A stretch of 64,000 bases of DNA from Microcoleus vaginatus_C (GTDB lineage Bacteria; Cyanobacteriota; Cyanobacteriia; Cyanobacteriales; Microcoleaceae), in the NCBI GenBank assembly GCA_040004035.1, contig JAMPLN010000021.1; one strand, 5' to 3'. This document shows, piece after piece, positions 26,054-34,884 of the stretch; the first letter of the stretch is position 1, and each line of letters opens with the position of its first letter. The notes under the pieces were generated by a model. That model was not told where the DNA came from, ran no database searches, and saw only the letters and a program-made list of their open reading frames with translations. Position numbers and translations under genes: made by a program.

Positions 26054-29000
26054 TCATCCCAACAACAACTCCTGAAACCGCACATCACCCCGAATCCCAT
26101 CAAAATCCGCATCTGTTTTCGCTAACTCTCGATATGTTTCCGGTTCCAATTCAATCGCGCGCCGCAAATTTTCCAGCGCTAACTCAACATTACTTTGCAA
26201 GGCGTAAATGCAAGCTTTATTATAATAAACCTTAGCATAATCCGGGTTGATTCGTAAAGCCTTATCAAAATAATCTATCGCTGACTCATAGCGACCTAAT
26301 TTCCTCAAAGCATAAGCTCTACTACCCAAAATATCGCAATCATTTGGGTTAATTTGTAAAGCCTTATCAAAATAATCTATCGCTGACTCATAGCGACCTA
26401 ATTCCATCAAAGCATAAGCTCTACTACCCAAAATATCGCAATCATTTGGGTTGATTTGTAAAGCCTTATCAAAATAATCTATCGCTGACTCATAGCGACC
26501 TAATTTCATCAAAGCATAAGCTCTACTACCCAAAATATCGCAATCACTTGGCTCCAATTCCAAAGCTCTGTCATAGCTGGATATTGCCTCTTCATTACGT
26601 TCAGCCATTTCCAGCGCCATGCCGTGCCAATGCCATAAATAAGCTTTATTTGGTTGAATTTCTAGCGCTAAATCAAAACAGCAAATAGCTTGTTCGTAGC
26701 ATTCCAAATTGAATAGCGCTTCGCCTCCTTGTTCGCTCCAAAAATCCCAGTCATCAGGCTCGATACTCATAGCTCGATCCCAGCTTTTGCGGGCTGCATT
26801 TTGATTGCCGCACTTCATCAACGCCAAGCCTTGGTAAAACCAAAAATCTCGATTTTCCCCCTCTATTTCTATAGCTTTGTCGAGACTGGCGACAGCTTCT
26901 TCACAGCGCTGCAAATTGTACAAAACCTTACCGAGTTCAAACCAAACAACAGCCGCATCCGACCTCACCTTCGCAACTTCAGTTAATTTTAGTAATGCTG
27001 CTTCATACTGCCCTGTTTTAGCCAGCAGAAAACCATCGTAGAACAAAGTAACGGGATTATTTAGCAGTGTTGAATCCGCACTGAGAGCGGAATCGGGAAA
27101 CTCTTTCATTCCCTCCAATCGCAGGAAATGCACCCGGCCCGATCGATCGCCCGCTACAACTGTCACCCCATCAGGGGCGATCACACAGCAACTAAACTCA
27201 GCATCTCCGCTGAAACTAGCAATTTCTTTGCCACTAAGCAAATCCCAGATTTTGAGGGTTTTATCCGATGAAGCGGAAATCGCGGTTTTGCCGTCGGGTG
27301 CGATCGCTACTGCAGATACGGGTCTAGTATGACGGGTGAGGGTTCTAACTTCGGTACCTGTCTCGGTGTCCCAGATTTTCAGGGTTGTATCCATTGAAGC
27401 GGAAATCGCGGTTTTGCCGTCGGGTGCGATCGCTACTGCAGATACGGGTCTAGTATGGCCGGTGAGGGTTCTAACTTCGGTACCTGTCTCGGTGTCCCAG
27501 ATTTTCAGGGTGCCCTCCCATGAAGCGCCAATCGCGGTTTTGCCGTCGGGTGCGATCGCGACTGCAGATACCCCCCAAGTATGACCGGTGAGGGTTGTTA
27601 ATAGTTCGGTGCCTGTCTCGGTGTCCCAGATTTTCAGGGTTTCATCCTTGCCTGTCTCGGTGTCCCAGATTTTCAGGGTTTCATCCTTTGAAGCGGAAAT
27701 CGCTGTTTTGCCGTCGGGTGCGATCGCCACTGCATTTACCCAGCTAGTATGACCGGTGAGGGTTCTAACTTCGGTACCTGTCTCGGTATCCCAGATTTTC
27801 AGGGTGTTATCGCCTGAAGCAGAAATCGCTGTTTTGCCGTCGGGTGCGATCGCCACTGCATTTACCCACCTAGTATGACCGATGAGGGTTCTAACTTCGG
27901 TACCTGTCTCGGTATCCCAGATTTTCAGGGTGTTATCCCATGAAGCGGAAATCGCGGTTTTGCCGTCTGGTGCGATCGCTACTGCTAGTACCCCGCCAGT
28001 ATGATCGGTGAGGGTTCTGAGTGAGTTACTTGTCTCGGTGTCCCAGATTTTCAGGGTGCCATCCCCTGAAGCAGAAATCGCGGTTTTGCCGTCGAGTGCG
28101 ATCGCTACTGCTAGTACCAAGCTAGTATGACCGGTGAGGGTTCTAACTTCGGTACCTGTCTCGGTGTCCCAGATTTTGAGAGTTTTATCCTCTGAAGCGG
28201 AAATCGCGGTTTTGCCGTCTGGTGCGATCGCCACTGCTAGTACCACCCTAGTATGACCGATGAGGGTTAATAGTTCGGTGCCGCTCTCGGTGTCCCAGAT
28301 TTTGAGAGTTTTATCCCCTGAAGCCGAAATCACTGTTTTGCCGTCTGGTGCGATCGCTACTGCTGGTACCCCGCCAGTATGACCGGTGAGGGTTCTAACT
28401 TCGGTACCTGTCTCGGTGTCCCAGATTTTCAGGGTTGTATCCATTGAAGCGGAAATCGCGGTTTTGCCCTCGGGTGCGATCGCTACTGCTAGTACCTCCT
28501 CAGTATGACCGGTGAGGGTTAATAGTTCGGTGCCGCTCTCGGTGTCCCAGATTTTCAGGGTTGTATCCGCTGAAGCGGAAATCGCGGTTTGGCCGTCTGG
28601 TGCGATCGCTACTGCTAGTACCTCGTCAGTATGACCGGTGAGGGTTAATAGTTCGGTGCGGCTCTCGGTGTCCCAGATTTTCAGGGTGTTATCCTCTGAA
28701 GCGGAAATCGCGGTTTGGCCGTCTGGTGCGATCGCTACTGCTTTTACAGAGCTAGTATGACCGGTGAGGGTGAAAAGTTCGGTACCATTCTCGGTGTCCC
28801 AGATTTTCAGGGTTGTATCCCCTGAATCGGAAATCGCAGTTTTGCCGTCTGGTGCGATCGCCACTGCACTTACGAACTCAGTATGAGCTGTGAGGGTTCG
28901 CAGACATCCTTCTCCCGGCCGCTCTAAATTAGCCCTCAAAGGCCACAGGCAGGGACTATTTCTCGACTGCTTAGCTTGTTCCACGATCGCCTGAATCTGG

Positions 29001-29344
29001 GGCAGTTCAAAATCCACCAACCTCCCCCACAAATGACCTGCCAGTTGCGTTTTATCCTTTTCCAAAACGTGCGCCGACTTGCGAATTGCCCCTTGAATCA
29101 ACCGCAAAGTTTCAGTTTGCCCCTCCGACAGCAAAACATCAGAAATTCTCGCCAAATCATAATCCTCAATTAACGCTTGAACCCCCAAGGCATCCAGCTT
29201 GGCCTCAATAAAATCAAAATCCGTCAACAACTGATGCAGTCGTTCCCCTTGAACACTCTCTGCCAAATGCCCCGGCAGAGTTTCCAAAGCATAAAGCCGC
29301 TTTTTCGGCGACAGTTTCCCCAACCGTTCTTTAAACTTACCCAT
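26054..29344 (-). CDS. WD40-TPR protein, partner of the NACHT ATPase
   Basis: 1096 residues. About 150 helical N-terminal residues precede 14 WD40 blades (roughly 155-750), each near 42 residues and of the form HTxxVxAVAIAPDGKTAISASxDxTLKIWDTE, enough for two seven-bladed propellers. TPR units follow, including three near-identical copies of LGRYESAIDYFDKALQINPN. The blades are almost identical in DNA but differ at a few positions, as in fungal NLR-type repeats. One blade contains an in-frame 14-residue duplication (DETLKIWDTETG twice). The ATG overlaps the preceding stop by eight bases, so the protein is translated with the NACHT gene. A sensor or scaffold role is inferred. Confidence 0.85.
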   Translation of the reverse strand: MGKFKERLGKLSPKKRLYALETLPGHLAESVQGERLHQLLTDFDFIEAKLDALGVQALIEDYDLARISDVLLSEGQTETLRLIQGAIRKSAHVLEKDKTQLAGHLWGRLVDFELPQIQAIVEQAKQSRNSPCLWPLRANLERPGEGCLRTLTAHTEFVSAVAIAPDGKTAISDSGDTTLKIWDTENGTELFTLTGHTSSVKAVAIAPDGQTAISASEDNTLKIWDTESRTELLTLTGHTDEVLAVAIAPDGQTAISASADTTLKIWDTESGTELLTLTGHTEEVLAVAIAPEGKTAISASMDTTLKIWDTETGTEVRTLTGHTGGVPAVAIAPDGKTVISASGDKTLKIWDTESGTELLTLIGHTRVVLAVAIAPDGKTAISASEDKTLKIWDTETGTEVRTLTGHTSLVLAVAIALDGKTAISASGDGTLKIWDTETSNSLRTLTDHTGGVLAVAIAPDGKTAISASWDNTLKIWDTETGTEVRTLIGHTRWVNAVAIAPDGKTAISASGDNTLKIWDTETGTEVRTLTGHTSWVNAVAIAPDGKTAISASKDETLKIWDTETGKDETLKIWDTETGTELLTTLTGHTWGVSAVAIAPDGKTAIGASWEGTLKIWDTETGTEVRTLTGHTRPVSAVAIAPDGKTAISASMDTTLKIWDTETGTEVRTLTRHTRPVSAVAIAPDGKTAISASSDKTLKIWDLLSGKEIASFSGDAEFSCCVIAPDGVTVVAGDRSGRVHFLRLEGMKEFPDSALSADSTLLNNPVTLFYDGFLLAKTGQYEAALLKLTEVAKVRSDAAVVWFELGKVLYNLQRCEEAVASLDKAIEIEGENRDFWFYQGLALMKCGNQNAARKSWDRAMSIEPDDWDFWSEQGGEALFNLECYEQAICCFDLALEIQPNKAYLWHWHGMALEMAERNEEAISSYDRALELEPSDCDILGSRAYALMKLGRYESAIDYFDKALQINPNDCDILGSRAYALMELGRYESAIDYFDKALQINPNDCDILGSRAYALRKLGRYESAIDYFDKALRINPDYAKVYYNKACIYALQSNVELALENLRRAIELEPETYRELAKTDADFDGIRGDVRFQELLLG

Positions 29345-31379
29345 CGCCGTACAAATCCCCCCACAAATTATCAGAAATCGCCGTTTCGATATCCCGCAGC
29401 GAAACCCCAGCTTTCTGCACTACATCCTTACGATGCAGAAATCTTTGGAAACTCGCGTGATAGATACTGTAATCTGGCGGAGTGTCGCTGCTACGGCGCA
29501 GAAACTGTTCCCAATCATCCAGAACTTCTTGCAAATCTAAAGCATCTTCTTCAGCAAAATCCGCCAAAAGATCGCAAGAAACCGGCTTGCGAGTTTTGGT
29601 CAACAAATAAATCACCTTCAACTTCCGGCGGCGCAATTCCTTATCTTTAACCGCCATTTCCATCCGCGCCCAATGCTTCTCATAATATCCTGACAACTCC
29701 CTCGGCAAATCTTGCAAACTCACATCGCTGTATTTGCCGCTGTCGATATCATTCAGCACATAGCGCAGGTACATAAAGTTATTCTGGCTTTTTTCCGCCA
29801 CCGCCGCCACAAACTGTTCTCGCTGCAAATTTTGACGGTTAATCCAACTCTGAATTGACGCGCTGTTGCTGGTGCGTTTGTCAATATAAAGCTTGACATC
29901 CGCCAAACTTTCTGCACTGTACTGCATCAAATCAAAAACCTGATGATTTGGCAAAGGCAGAGATTCCGGTCGCTTCGAGACAATAAAATAAACATTATCC
30001 GGCAAAGCATCTGGCAAATAAAGGACATTGCTGCGCCCATGATCGCTCAGATCGACTTCATCGAGGGCATCCACAACACAAACTAACTTTTTTCCGCCCA
30101 GTTTAGCACTCACTTCCCCCAACAATCGACTGAGAAAATTGCCATCTGTAGTCGCATTTTCTGGCAATTTTGGGTAATCCAGTTTAAAGGCTTGAATTAA
30201 CTGAGTGCAGGCATTTTCCAGAAATTGCTTTGCCTTAACAGTACCTTGAGATTGCGAGTTAAAATGGACAACACAGCGCCGCTGCATCAGCAGCACTAAC
30301 TTTGCCATAATTGAAGTTTTCCCCACACCAGGATCGGCTTCTAAAACAAAATATCCTTTTGAATTTTTCTGCAAAAATTCAATTATTGCTTCAAACACAA
30401 ATCGGCGGCCGGTAAAGTCTTGAGTGCGGTCTTGAATAATCGTTTCGCACTCGTAGGGAAGCGGCAATCGGGGCGCGGAAGTATCAACAAATCGTTCCAG
30501 CAAATTCTGAACTTGCGCCAAATCGGATCGGATGCCAATTTCTATGGATTCCAATTTCCCCATCACTTGACAAATCTGCTGCCCAGTTGCCACAGCCTCC
30601 AATTTGTGCATAATTTCCCCATTTTGCAGCCCCAAATCTCTCAGTTCCGCCAAAGCAATTTGGTGCAGATTCAACAGCATCGCCGCAAACTTTTCTCCTC
30701 CCTTCGCCGCATCCAGTTTCAGCACTTCGCGGTACGCTTTCGGGAAAGTTGTGTACAGCTTGGCCGCCACAAATTCCACAATTTCCGCATCGAAGGATTT
30801 GCCCTCGCTCGCCGCGAATTCGTTGAGGAAAGTTGCCCAATCTGCCGTTGTCAATCCGGTAACTCGATCGAACTCCTCGGCATCCGCAGAAAAAATCTTG
30901 GTTAACTGGTCTTCGGAAATATTTAAACCCCTTGACAAGTCGGCTGTATTCGTGTTAATATCCAGCCAGTATTCAGGAGTTTTCTCGGCTAATTGACTGA
31001 GTGCTGTTTCTGGATAAGGCAATTTTTTGGTTTCGGCGATCGCAATTAGGCGATCGGACTTCGCAACCTCTCTCAAAATATAGCCGATCGCCTCACCCGC
31101 CGCCTTAATCAAATCGTGATTATCGAGAATCCTCGGATTTTTGCTCAACCGTTCCGTCATCCGATTTGCCAGTTCATCAGCGGCCATAGTCTCAGCCATA
31201 CTACCAGCAATCGCTGCTAAGATAGAAACTCCCCCAAGTGCGATCGGGCCGCCGATAATACCCGCTGCTGCTTGAGTTGCCGGATTGGCGATCGCATTTG
31301 AAATAACTTGTCCAATAGCCATCACCGCACTGCATCCAATTACCCTAGTTTTAAAATTAGCTAAGTCCATTAGTGGCAT
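29337..31379 (-). CDS. NACHT-type STAND ATPase with N-terminal glycine-zipper segment
   Basis: 680 residues. Residues 38-60, containing GIIGGPIALGG and VSILAAIAGS, form a hydrophobic, glycine-spaced helix that could insert in a membrane. A helical region follows to about 330, then the ATPase: Walker A EADPGVGKTS (350-355) and Walker B KLVCVVDALDE (433-441), the NACHT pattern, then SKRPESL. A helical C-terminal part ends at 680. Proteins of this class act as switches in immune or stress signalling. The WD40-TPR gene starts within its stop. The ATG at 31379 is followed three codons on by another. Confidence 0.85.
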   Translation of the reverse strand: MPLMDLANFKTRVIGCSAVMAIGQVISNAIANPATQAAAGIIGGPIALGGVSILAAIAGSMAETMAADELANRMTERLSKNPRILDNHDLIKAAGEAIGYILREVAKSDRLIAIAETKKLPYPETALSQLAEKTPEYWLDINTNTADLSRGLNISEDQLTKIFSADAEEFDRVTGLTTADWATFLNEFAASEGKSFDAEIVEFVAAKLYTTFPKAYREVLKLDAAKGGEKFAAMLLNLHQIALAELRDLGLQNGEIMHKLEAVATGQQICQVMGKLESIEIGIRSDLAQVQNLLERFVDTSAPRLPLPYECETIIQDRTQDFTGRRFVFEAIIEFLQKNSKGYFVLEADPGVGKTSIMAKLVLLMQRRCVVHFNSQSQGTVKAKQFLENACTQLIQAFKLDYPKLPENATTDGNFLSRLLGEVSAKLGGKKLVCVVDALDEVDLSDHGRSNVLYLPDALPDNVYFIVSKRPESLPLPNHQVFDLMQYSAESLADVKLYIDKRTSNSASIQSWINRQNLQREQFVAAVAEKSQNNFMYLRYVLNDIDSGKYSDVSLQDLPRELSGYYEKHWARMEMAVKDKELRRRKLKVIYLLTKTRKPVSCDLLADFAEEDALDLQEVLDDWEQFLRRSSDTPPDYSIYHASFQRFLHRKDVVQKAGVSLRDIETAISDNLWGDLYGDG

Positions 31380-31479
31380 AAAATAAATATTCTTCTTTTC
31401 AAAAGTTAGTAGTAATTATATCTTGCCGGCTGCCCTTTAGTCCGTCGGGGGTTGAAATCCACATTATGCACCATTCTCA

Positions 31480-31623
31480 CTAAGTCTTTCATGAACAGGC
31501 AAGATGCCTGTTCCACAAAGAGTAAATTTATTGTGGAACAGGCATCTTGCCTGTTGCTGACGCAAGATTCCTGTTCTACAAAGAGTAAATTTATTGTGGA
31601 ACAGGCATCTTGCCTGTTGCTGA
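31480..31623. repeat. GGCAAGATGCCTGTTCCAC repeat cluster
   Basis: Three copies of the ACAGGCATCTTGCCTGT palindrome with TGTGGAACAG extensions, in both orientations, separated by AAAGAGTAAATTTATT. The same family recurs at 32.6 kb. The ORFs called through it are not credible. Confidence 0.85.
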
Positions 31624-31628
31624 CAATA

Positions 31629-32432
31629 TTAATTATCTCGAACTTCTTTTTCTTGCAAAAGTTGGGTTGCCCAAACCCGATTTTCTTCCGATAGAGACGG
31701 TACGGGTTCTTGATTATAGTCGATCCGATAATCATAGCCAGCGCGATCGTAAATACCTGCAAATATTTCTGGTAAATTAACAATAGGTTCTACATCTTCC
31801 TCACGCAATGGAAGCGGAAATATAGGTAGAGAATCGCGGAGATTAAAAGCATAAAGTTCGGCAAACGGACGGCGATTACTGGGACTGACTAAAATCCGAT
31901 AATCGCTTTGAATAGAATTATTAAGAATGGGCATAGATTCCCATTTTCGTAGTAAATCGATTTCCACTAAATTGGTTAAGCTGCCTAAAATACTCTGGCG
32001 TTTTTTGAGATAAGTAATTCTTCCTTCTCCACTACGTTTGTTCACGGGAGAAAGAATTTCAATTGCGGTGACAACTTGTTTGGTTGCCATTTCTCGCACT
32101 TCCAGGTAAGTCTGTTTAATTTTTTCAGGAGCAGGCACTTTAACGGTAGTCGGAAGTGTTATACTTACAGTGGCAACTGAACCTGTAGGAATATTCGGGT
32201 TATTAGATTGACGCTTAATCGCGACATCGGGGATACCTACTAAAAGGGAGTCGCTGTTACTGTCATTTGGATCGGTAATTTCATAGATGCGTTTGTCGAT
32301 TGCAACCTCATATTTAGGGCGAATTTGAGGGACTAAGGATGCTGCGATCGCAGAAATTAACCAATGATGAGTTTCCTGCCAGAAATCGGGGTGTTCTAAG
32401 TAGGGGTCCATTCCAGGAAAAGGTGAAGGCAT
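31629..32432 (-). CDS. DUF4058 family protein
   Basis: 267 residues beginning MPSPFPGMDPYLEHPDFWQE, the opening shared by nearly all DUF4058 proteins, with GIPDVAI and VEIDLLRKW later. A GGAG sits nine bases before this ATG, which is why I reject a TTG start at 32462. The family is common in cyanobacteria, often in many copies. A PD-(D/E)XK-like fold has been proposed for relatives but function is unknown. Confidence 0.9.
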   Translation of the reverse strand: MPSPFPGMDPYLEHPDFWQETHHWLISAIAASLVPQIRPKYEVAIDKRIYEITDPNDSNSDSLLVGIPDVAIKRQSNNPNIPTGSVATVSITLPTTVKVPAPEKIKQTYLEVREMATKQVVTAIEILSPVNKRSGEGRITYLKKRQSILGSLTNLVEIDLLRKWESMPILNNSIQSDYRILVSPSNRRPFAELYAFNLRDSLPIFPLPLREEDVEPIVNLPEIFAGIYDRAGYDYRIDYNQEPVPSLSEENRVWATQLLQEKEVRDN

Positions 32433-32564
32433 AGGACTGTTCTCCGATGTATTGACTTTCAAATCATTTTAGCATTTTTAATTTTGTAGGGTTCGTCGCT
32501 TTAAAGCGAGGCAGAGCCTCTGGATATAGGTTCCCAAGCTGGAGCCTGGGAACCAGTTAAAGCT

Positions 32565-32735
32565 TGTCAAAAACAGGCAGGATGCCTGTTCCAAAGTAAT
32601 TATTGGAGATGTCTATTTGTAGATGAATTTAATCTGTTGTGGAACAGGCATCTTGCCTGTTGATTTTGGGCGGGCAAGATGCCCACCCCACAACAAATTT
32701 AATCTACTGTGGAACACGCATCTTGCCTGTTCATA
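32565..32735. repeat. second GGCATCTTGCCTGTT repeat cluster
   Basis: Three further copies of the palindromic family of 31.5 kb, including AACAGGCAGGATGCCTGTT and TGGAACAGGCATCTTGCC. They lie between DUF4058 and purQ. Confidence 0.8.
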
Positions 32736-32760
32736 AAATTATAGACACCCCAAATATCAA

Positions 32761-33462
32761 CTACAAAACAGCAGCAACACTTGCCATCAACAACCCTTGA
32801 AACAATTTCACCCCATCAGTTTCGCCCAACATCGGATCGGATGCCCGTTCAGGATGCGGCATCATTCCTAATACATTGCCCGCCCGATTGCAAATACCGG
32901 CAATATTATTTAAAGAACCGTTGGGATTGCCAGCATCGCTAATTTTGCCCGCCTCTGTGCAGTAGCGAAACAGCACTTGTTCGTGGTCTTCTAACTCTGC
33001 TAAAGTATCCGCATCAGCATAATAGTTGCCTTCACCGTGGGCGATCGGCAAATCGATGATTTCACCCGAAGTATAAGCCGCAGTCCAACGAGTATTACCG
33101 CGTTCGACTTTCAAAGAAGCGCGATCGCAAATAAAATTCAATCCCGCATTCCGCACCAGAGCACCGGGCAACAAACCAGCTTCAGTCAACACCTGAAAAC
33201 CGTTGCAAATACCCAGTACAAGTTTGCCCTGTTTCGCGTGTTCCGCAGTAGCCCGCATCGCTGGAGAAAAACGGGCGATCGCGCCGCACCGCAAATAATC
33301 TCCATAACTGAAACCACCGGGAATTACAATGATATCAATATCCGAAATATCGGTATCTTCGTGCCAAATCATCCGCGTCGGTTGGTGGAGTAACCCTTGA
33401 GTCACCCACACCACATCGCGATCGCAATTTGAACCCGGAAAAACAATAACTCCAAATTTCAT
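32761..33462 (-). CDS. purQ: phosphoribosylformylglycinamidine synthase, PurQ subunit
   Basis: PurQ is the glutaminase subunit that supplies ammonia to PurL in purine synthesis. The 233 residues start MKFGVIVFPGSNCDRD, with GGFSYGDYLR, the nucleophile cysteine in LGICNGFQ, and the catalytic H/E pair in GMMPHPERA. All are intact. Its partner purS lies upstream on the same strand, separated by a repeat element. Confidence 0.96.
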   Translation of the reverse strand: MKFGVIVFPGSNCDRDVVWVTQGLLHQPTRMIWHEDTDISDIDIIVIPGGFSYGDYLRCGAIARFSPAMRATAEHAKQGKLVLGICNGFQVLTEAGLLPGALVRNAGLNFICDRASLKVERGNTRWTAAYTSGEIIDLPIAHGEGNYYADADTLAELEDHEQVLFRYCTEAGKISDAGNPNGSLNNIAGICNRAGNVLGMMPHPERASDPMLGETDGVKLFQGLLMASVAAVL

Positions 33463-33464
33463 AA

Positions 33465-33520
33465 GCTGCAGAAAGAAGGAAGAAGGAAGAAGGAAGAGGG
33501 AAGAAGGAAGAAGGAAGAGG
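33465..33520. repeat. GAAGAAG/GAAGAGG heptamer array
   Basis: Seven-base AGAAGGA-type units, about seven copies, lie directly upstream of the purQ start, within its likely leader. Confidence 0.85.
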
Positions 33521-33571
33521 TGTCAACATAAGACTAAAATCTTATGTTTTTCTCGCTTGTATGTAAGTCTC

Positions 33572-33736
33572 GATCCCCCTAAATCCCCCTTAAGAAGGGG
33601 AGTAGGGGTTGACTTTGAGTGCTCCGAGTTTTCGTGTTTTTAACGAAGACTTGGAACGCTCTTGTCCTCGCCTTTTTAAGAGAGACTTTGAACACTATTC
33701 TCCCCCCCTTATTAAGGGGGGTTAGGGGGGATCTCC
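33572..33736. repeat. MITE-like element between purS and purQ
   Basis: GATCCCCCTAAATCCCCCTT at the left end is the near-complement of AAGGGGGGTTAGGGGGGATC at the right end, giving inverted ends of about 30 bases around 105 bases of other sequence. It contains no gene. It has no transposase, so it would move only in trans. Confidence 0.75.
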
Positions 33737-33767
33737 GGGTTTCAAAACACCCTAGGGACGATCGCAT

Positions 33768-34052
33768 TTATGCCGCCGCTGTCTCCACAGCAACAGGAAT
33801 TTCAGTCAAATCAAAGCGATAATTTTCAATCACTGGATTGGCCAAAAGTTGGTCGCAAACGCGATCGAGTTGTTCGCGGGCCTCCGACTCACCAGCAGCA
33901 GTCAGCGTCAATTCAACATACTTCCCGATTCGCACACGCTCAACATTGTCGTATCCCATGTGTTGCAAACCAGACTGTACGGCTGTGCCGGCGGGATCTA
34001 AAACAGAAGGGCGGAGGGTAACATAGATTTGGGCAAGATATTTCTGAGTCAC
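33768..34052 (-). CDS. purS: phosphoribosylformylglycinamidine synthase, PurS subunit
   Basis: PurS is the small subunit that bridges PurL and PurQ. Its 94 residues start at a GTG codon (residues MTQKYLAQIYVTLRPSVLDP) and contain GLQHMGYDNVERVRIGKY, the family signature. It has a slightly extended Ala/Val-rich C-terminus. Usually purS and purQ are adjacent and co-transcribed; here about 300 bases of repeats lie between them. Confidence 0.93.
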   Translation of the reverse strand: MTQKYLAQIYVTLRPSVLDPAGTAVQSGLQHMGYDNVERVRIGKYVELTLTAAGESEAREQLDRVCDQLLANPVIENYRFDLTEIPVAVETAAA

Positions 34053-34195
34053 GGGAATGTTGCGGTAGGTGATGTGAAAGTTAGCCCCATTGTATTCTAC
34101 AACCGAGCAGCGCGCCGATCGCCATTTGGTTAGCCCAAGTAAGATAGCCTAGAAATAGCGACAGATTTGATTCCAGCAGATTACACAAAAAAATT

Positions 34196-34588
34196 ATGAG
34201 AACCAACCGCACCCGCAGTCAGGAGCGTATTTTACACTTGCTCAAGCACTTGAATCGATCGCTCTCAGCGCAAGATATCTACTTAGAACTGCGTAACAGC
34301 GACCAAAGCATGGGCCTAGCAACCGTTTACCGTTCCCTCGACGGTTTAAAGCGAGAGGGGTTCGTTCACGTCAGAACTCTCGCTAGTGGCGAGTCTCTCT
34401 ACGGTGCCGCCCACCAAGACCAACACCACCTAACTTGTCTGGAATGTGGCACCTCCATTACGATCGACGAATGCCCCGTCCACCACTTAGAAAGCCAACT
34501 ACAACAATCTCATTCTTTTAAGATTTATTATCACACTTTGGAGTTTTTCGGATTGTGCGATCGATGTACTCTCGCTCAAGAATCTTAG
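34196..34588 (+). CDS. zur: Fur-family regulator, Zur/FurB-like
   Basis: 130 residues. The start MRTNRTRSQERILHLLKHLN and the recognition region SMGLATVYRSLDGLKREG are almost the same as cyanobacterial FurB, which acts as Zur. The regulatory site HQDQHHLTCLECG and the C-terminal CDRC give the structural zinc ligands. It should repress zinc uptake genes when zinc is replete, though PerR cannot be excluded from sequence alone. The gene is divergent from purS and has no obvious zinc-uptake neighbours. Confidence 0.85.
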   Translation: MRTNRTRSQERILHLLKHLNRSLSAQDIYLELRNSDQSMGLATVYRSLDGLKREGFVHVRTLASGESLYGAAHQDQHHLTCLECGTSITIDECPVHHLESQLQQSHSFKIYYHTLEFFGLCDRCTLAQES

Positions 34589-34884
34589 AGAAGTTATTAG
34601 TCATGAGTGATATCTATTCCGGTTGCACGAGCGAAATGATTATTGAGTGTTGACTGTTGACTGTTGACCGAAAGCCTCCAGGATAAAAGCCCCCGGATTC
34701 ATCCGTCGAGAAATAAAAAACCTGTATCCGATGAAACTTGCCCCCCGAATTTATCCGTGGGGTCAATGCTTCAATTCTTTAATCTAAAATCTAAAATCTA
34801 AAATCGATTGACTCGGTGTCGAACCGCGCAGGCGGGTTTTGTTTGTGTAGCGACAGATTTCAACCTGTCGTTTTATTAACTAGC
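34589..34884. other. intergenic region with short repeats
   Basis: It contains TTGACTG heptamer tracts, an AATCTAA-type heptamer array (about 34783-34806), and a CGACAG-CTGTCG hairpin near 34851-34870. No gene is visible. The two flanking genes converge here. Confidence 0.5.

Noticed and set aside
25584..26125. Three ORFs of 134, 94 and 61 codons upstream of the WD40 gene
   Set aside because: They cross the AAACCGGG repeat cluster and their translations repeat KNPVF- and GFLP-like segments.
27240..28890. CRISPR-like regular DNA repeats
   Set aside because: The period is about 126 bases and in frame; these are WD40 blades, not repeat-spacer units.
31406..31783. ORF of 125 codons overlapping the repeat cluster
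   Set aside because: Its sequence repeats SNRQDACSTINLLFVEQ from the palindromic repeats and is not a protein family.
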